64,000 nucleotides of DNA from Silene conica (lineage: Eukaryota > Streptophyta > Magnoliopsida > Caryophyllales > Caryophyllaceae): NCBI GenBank assembly GCA_029255685.2, contig CM055318.2, positions 32,228,001 through 32,292,000 on the forward strand, in the 5' to 3' direction. The notes beneath the pieces are model-generated. The model did no database searches, was not told the origin of the DNA, and saw only the letters and a list, made by a program, of their open reading frames with translations. The translations under genes and the position numbers were made by a program. This document shows, one piece after another, positions 61,990 through 64,000 of the stretch (position 1 is its first letter; each line of letters starts with the position of its first letter).

Positions 61990-62754
61990 ATAAATTAAAA
62001 AAAAAAAGAGTTAATAATAGGGCAAATGTTAAGGAATTCGAATAATACACTATTCTCTTCCATATTCAAAAGAAACCATATATACCTCCGTTCAATTCCT
62101 CCATTCGTCAGTTCGTCCGTTCGTCCATCTTCATCATCTTCATCAGTTCGTGCTTCTTCAACTTCAATTTCAACTTCACATACCTTCTTCAATTAATCAG
62201 TTGCAAGAGTGTCGCTCATCAAAGCCTTGCTTTTTCGCCGATTAATGTAAGTTTTATTCGCTTATTTTGGCTTTAATTCTCGTTTTAGTGACTAAATTGT
62301 TGTTGTTACTGGTAATTCATGTGCTGTAGATTAAGTAATTAACAATGAATTTGGCGAAAAGAATTAGGTTTAGACAGTTGATTAGTCTTAATCAGTATTG
62401 TTGTCGAAAGACATTGTTGGTCTGATGAGTAAATGAAATTGTTGTTGTGTCTGCTTTGCGTGTTGGTTGGATGCAGCGTGAAGGAATACGAATTAGTTCA
62501 GTGGGATTTTTTTTGATTTAAACCCTTTTCTTCACTATTTTTTATTTTTTCATTCTATATTTCGACTAAAAATAATACATCACTTTCATTCCCTTTCTGG
62601 GTATTCTATTGCCTTTCTTGTTTTGGATCTGTTTTTGGTTTTTTAACAAAACCCTTCATTTATAGGGTTTTAATTTCAATTAATTTTTTTTTTTGAAAAA
62701 AGTAGATTTTTTTGTTTGATAATGACTGTTGCTTTGTTTTGTTTGCAGTAAGAA
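61990..62754 (+). promoter_or_regulatory. Leader exon and intron of the RCC2-like gene
   Basis: A C/T-rich stretch (62090-62190) leads to a donor, TTAAT-GTAAGT, at 62246/62247. The acceptor TTTGCAG ends at 62748, six bases before the ATG. A 5' UTR intron of about 502 bp is therefore likely. This transcribed leader lies directly after the CACTA subterminal repeats. Confidence 0.5.
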
Positions 62755-64000
62755 ATGGCGGAAGAGAAGAAATGTGAGGAAGAGACGGGGAAAAAAGGAG
62801 GGGAGTTGTTGTTCTGTGGGTCTACAAATTGGGATACAATTGGTAGGAAGAAAACTGGGACTGAAGGCAACTTATATTCTCCTACTAGGCTTCGTCCTCT
62901 TGTTGGTATCGACATTCGCTACGTTGCTGCCGGCTGTGGTATGTCTTAGGCTTCTGCTAGCTACTTCAACTTGCTTGTTGCTAGAATTTATACATTTGAT
63001 GTAGGCCTCGAGTTTAAGAGCATAACTGCCTTGTTAAATCTTTGGAAATATTGATGTTTAGTGGAATGTATGACGGGTTTTGTGTATGATAGCAAATGAG
63101 TTGCATATTATGTGTTAAGTTTGTGCAATGCTCTCAAGTTTGATTCATATGTTTGTTTCTGGATTCAAGTATAACTTATTCTAGTTAGTAATGTAATTGT
63201 GTTTGGAAATGATGTATCTGAATCTGGGTAATTCGTTGATGCTAAAGTTGCTTACTTTTACTTGATTCTGAGTCTGATGGTAATGTGTCTGTTTTTTTCG
63301 GTTCAAATGAGCACACTATGTTGCGGATAAGAATCGAACATCCAAACTCATGGTTGGAGTACGAGAGCTCTTACCACCTGACTCTTGTTTTTATGGGTAA
63401 TCTGTGTTGTAATTGTTATGGTTTCAGATGTTTATAGGTTTTATGCTGTGATCATTTGAAATTTTTTACATAGTGAAATGAATGCTGACTTCTGCCTTGT
63501 TTATAAGCAGAATATCAGTTTAACTTGTCTTTTTCTTGTGTAGTTTCATGCCATTGTGTGGCATTGGATGTGGACGGACGGTGCTATACGTGGGGGCGAA
63601 ATGAGGCATGCTTATCTCAGCTGCAGGTGATTGCTGAATTTTTCTAAATTAGGTTTAATAAAGATGTGTTTACTGATGGAATCAGTGTGCTTTGCAGAAA
63701 GGACAATTAGGTCATGGGGATACACTACAGCGAGATAGGCCTACAGTTGTGTCTGAACTTTCTAAGTATACTATTACTCCATTAGCGCCTTGATATTATC
63801 TTGTTCAATAGGAGTTTCTTAATGTTCATCAATCCCGTGATTTTATCAGCCTTGCAGCTAAAATTGAGTTGAAATAAAACAATCTCTTCTTTGTTTTATA
63901 TATAGATAAGTTTTTGTTTATAGGAAGATTATTTTCGCTGGCAGGTATAACATAGTAATGGCCTCAGCTGGACGGGCTCATACAGTTGTGCACTACTACA
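62755..64000 (+). CDS. RCC2/TD-60-like RCC1-repeat protein, first four coding exons
   Basis: Exons are 62755-62938, 63544-63605 (or 63626), 63698-63765 and 63945 to beyond the window. The protein begins with a charged leader, then GELLFCGSTNWDTIGRK, PTRLRPLVGIDIRYVAAGC, TWGRNE, KGQLGHGDT and ASAGRAHTVV, the opening of an RCC1 beta-propeller. GELLFCGSTNWD...IGRK is closest to RCC2-type proteins. Animal RCC2 binds chromatin and regulates small GTPases; the plant role is not known to me. Exon 2 can end at a GC donor (63606, giving the usual NEKGQLGHG) or at a GT donor (63627, adding ACLSQLQ). No disabling change is seen. It sits inside, or directly beside, a CACTA element. Confidence 0.85.

Larger units (their letters stand above)
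61701..64000 (+). mobile_element. CACTA element, 5' end (right end outside window)
   Basis: It starts CACTAGTACAAAAATCCCC and splits the copia frame after AAAGATGT. The first 290 bp carry subterminal repeats TTGCGTCAGTT/AACTGACG(T/C) in both orientations (61724, 61850, 61866, 61915, 61932, 61968). No transposase appears in the 2.3 kb visible; instead an RCC2-like gene begins about 300 bp in. The extent to 64000 is an inference from the absence of the other terminus. Confidence 0.7.

Overview
The window is nuclear DNA of a flowering plant, almost certainly a eudicot with a TE-rich genome. It has GT-AG introns, AT-rich intergenic DNA, plant gene families, and every major class of plant transposon, often nested. 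Some repeats suggest Caryophyllales, but that is only an impression from memory. No rRNA operon, CRISPR array or bacterial-style operon is present.

Four real protein-coding loci stand out. (1) 11628-16575, plus strand: a three-exon LRR receptor-like kinase of 1006 residues with a degenerate catalytic core. (2) 37874-39205, plus strand: an intronless chloroplast site-2-type zinc metalloprotease (ARASP/RseP-like, 443 aa). (3) 49424-53283, minus strand: a ten-exon SAE1, the small subunit of the SUMO-activating enzyme (325 aa), with a Stowaway-type MITE and a SINE in its introns. (4) 62755 to the right edge, plus strand: the first four coding exons of an RCC2/TD-60-like RCC1-repeat gene, directly downstream of a CACTA terminus. 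These genes do different jobs (surface signalling, plastid membrane proteolysis, SUMO activation, RCC1-type regulation) and show no sign of working as a unit.

The rest is mostly mobile DNA. 1-1397: right part of a CACTA element with a transposase gene fragment. 1398-7095: decayed Ty3/gypsy remnants, one interrupted by a Cassandra-type LTR carrying a 5S rRNA-like domain. 7096-8518: four MITE copies. 8950-11166: a Mutator-like element carrying a tRNA-Leu-like gene and itself interrupted by a hAT-like element. 17082-18913: hAT, Helitron-end and MITE copies. 19270-29857: a tower of LTR elements (a Tat-like short element, two copia elements of one LTR superfamily, a MULE, and solo LTRs). 30321-31456: Micron-like inverted-repeat elements between two long (TA)n tracts. 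33867-37705: a MULE, a long-TIR element, and two MITEs built from TTCAGTTCAG arrays. 40364-44128: a Tourist-type MITE in a broken ORF, a Helitron 3' end with a minisatellite, and a copia LTR. 45387-48990: LINE derivatives and hAT-like repeats. 53502-61700: a Helitron end, a Del/Tekay gypsy, and a SIRE-like copia cut by a second CACTA element.

The two observations most worth following are the tRNA-Leu-like gene inside a MULE with a 9-bp target duplication, and the RCC2-like gene that appears to lie inside a CACTA element. All homology statements come from motif recognition; no search was run.
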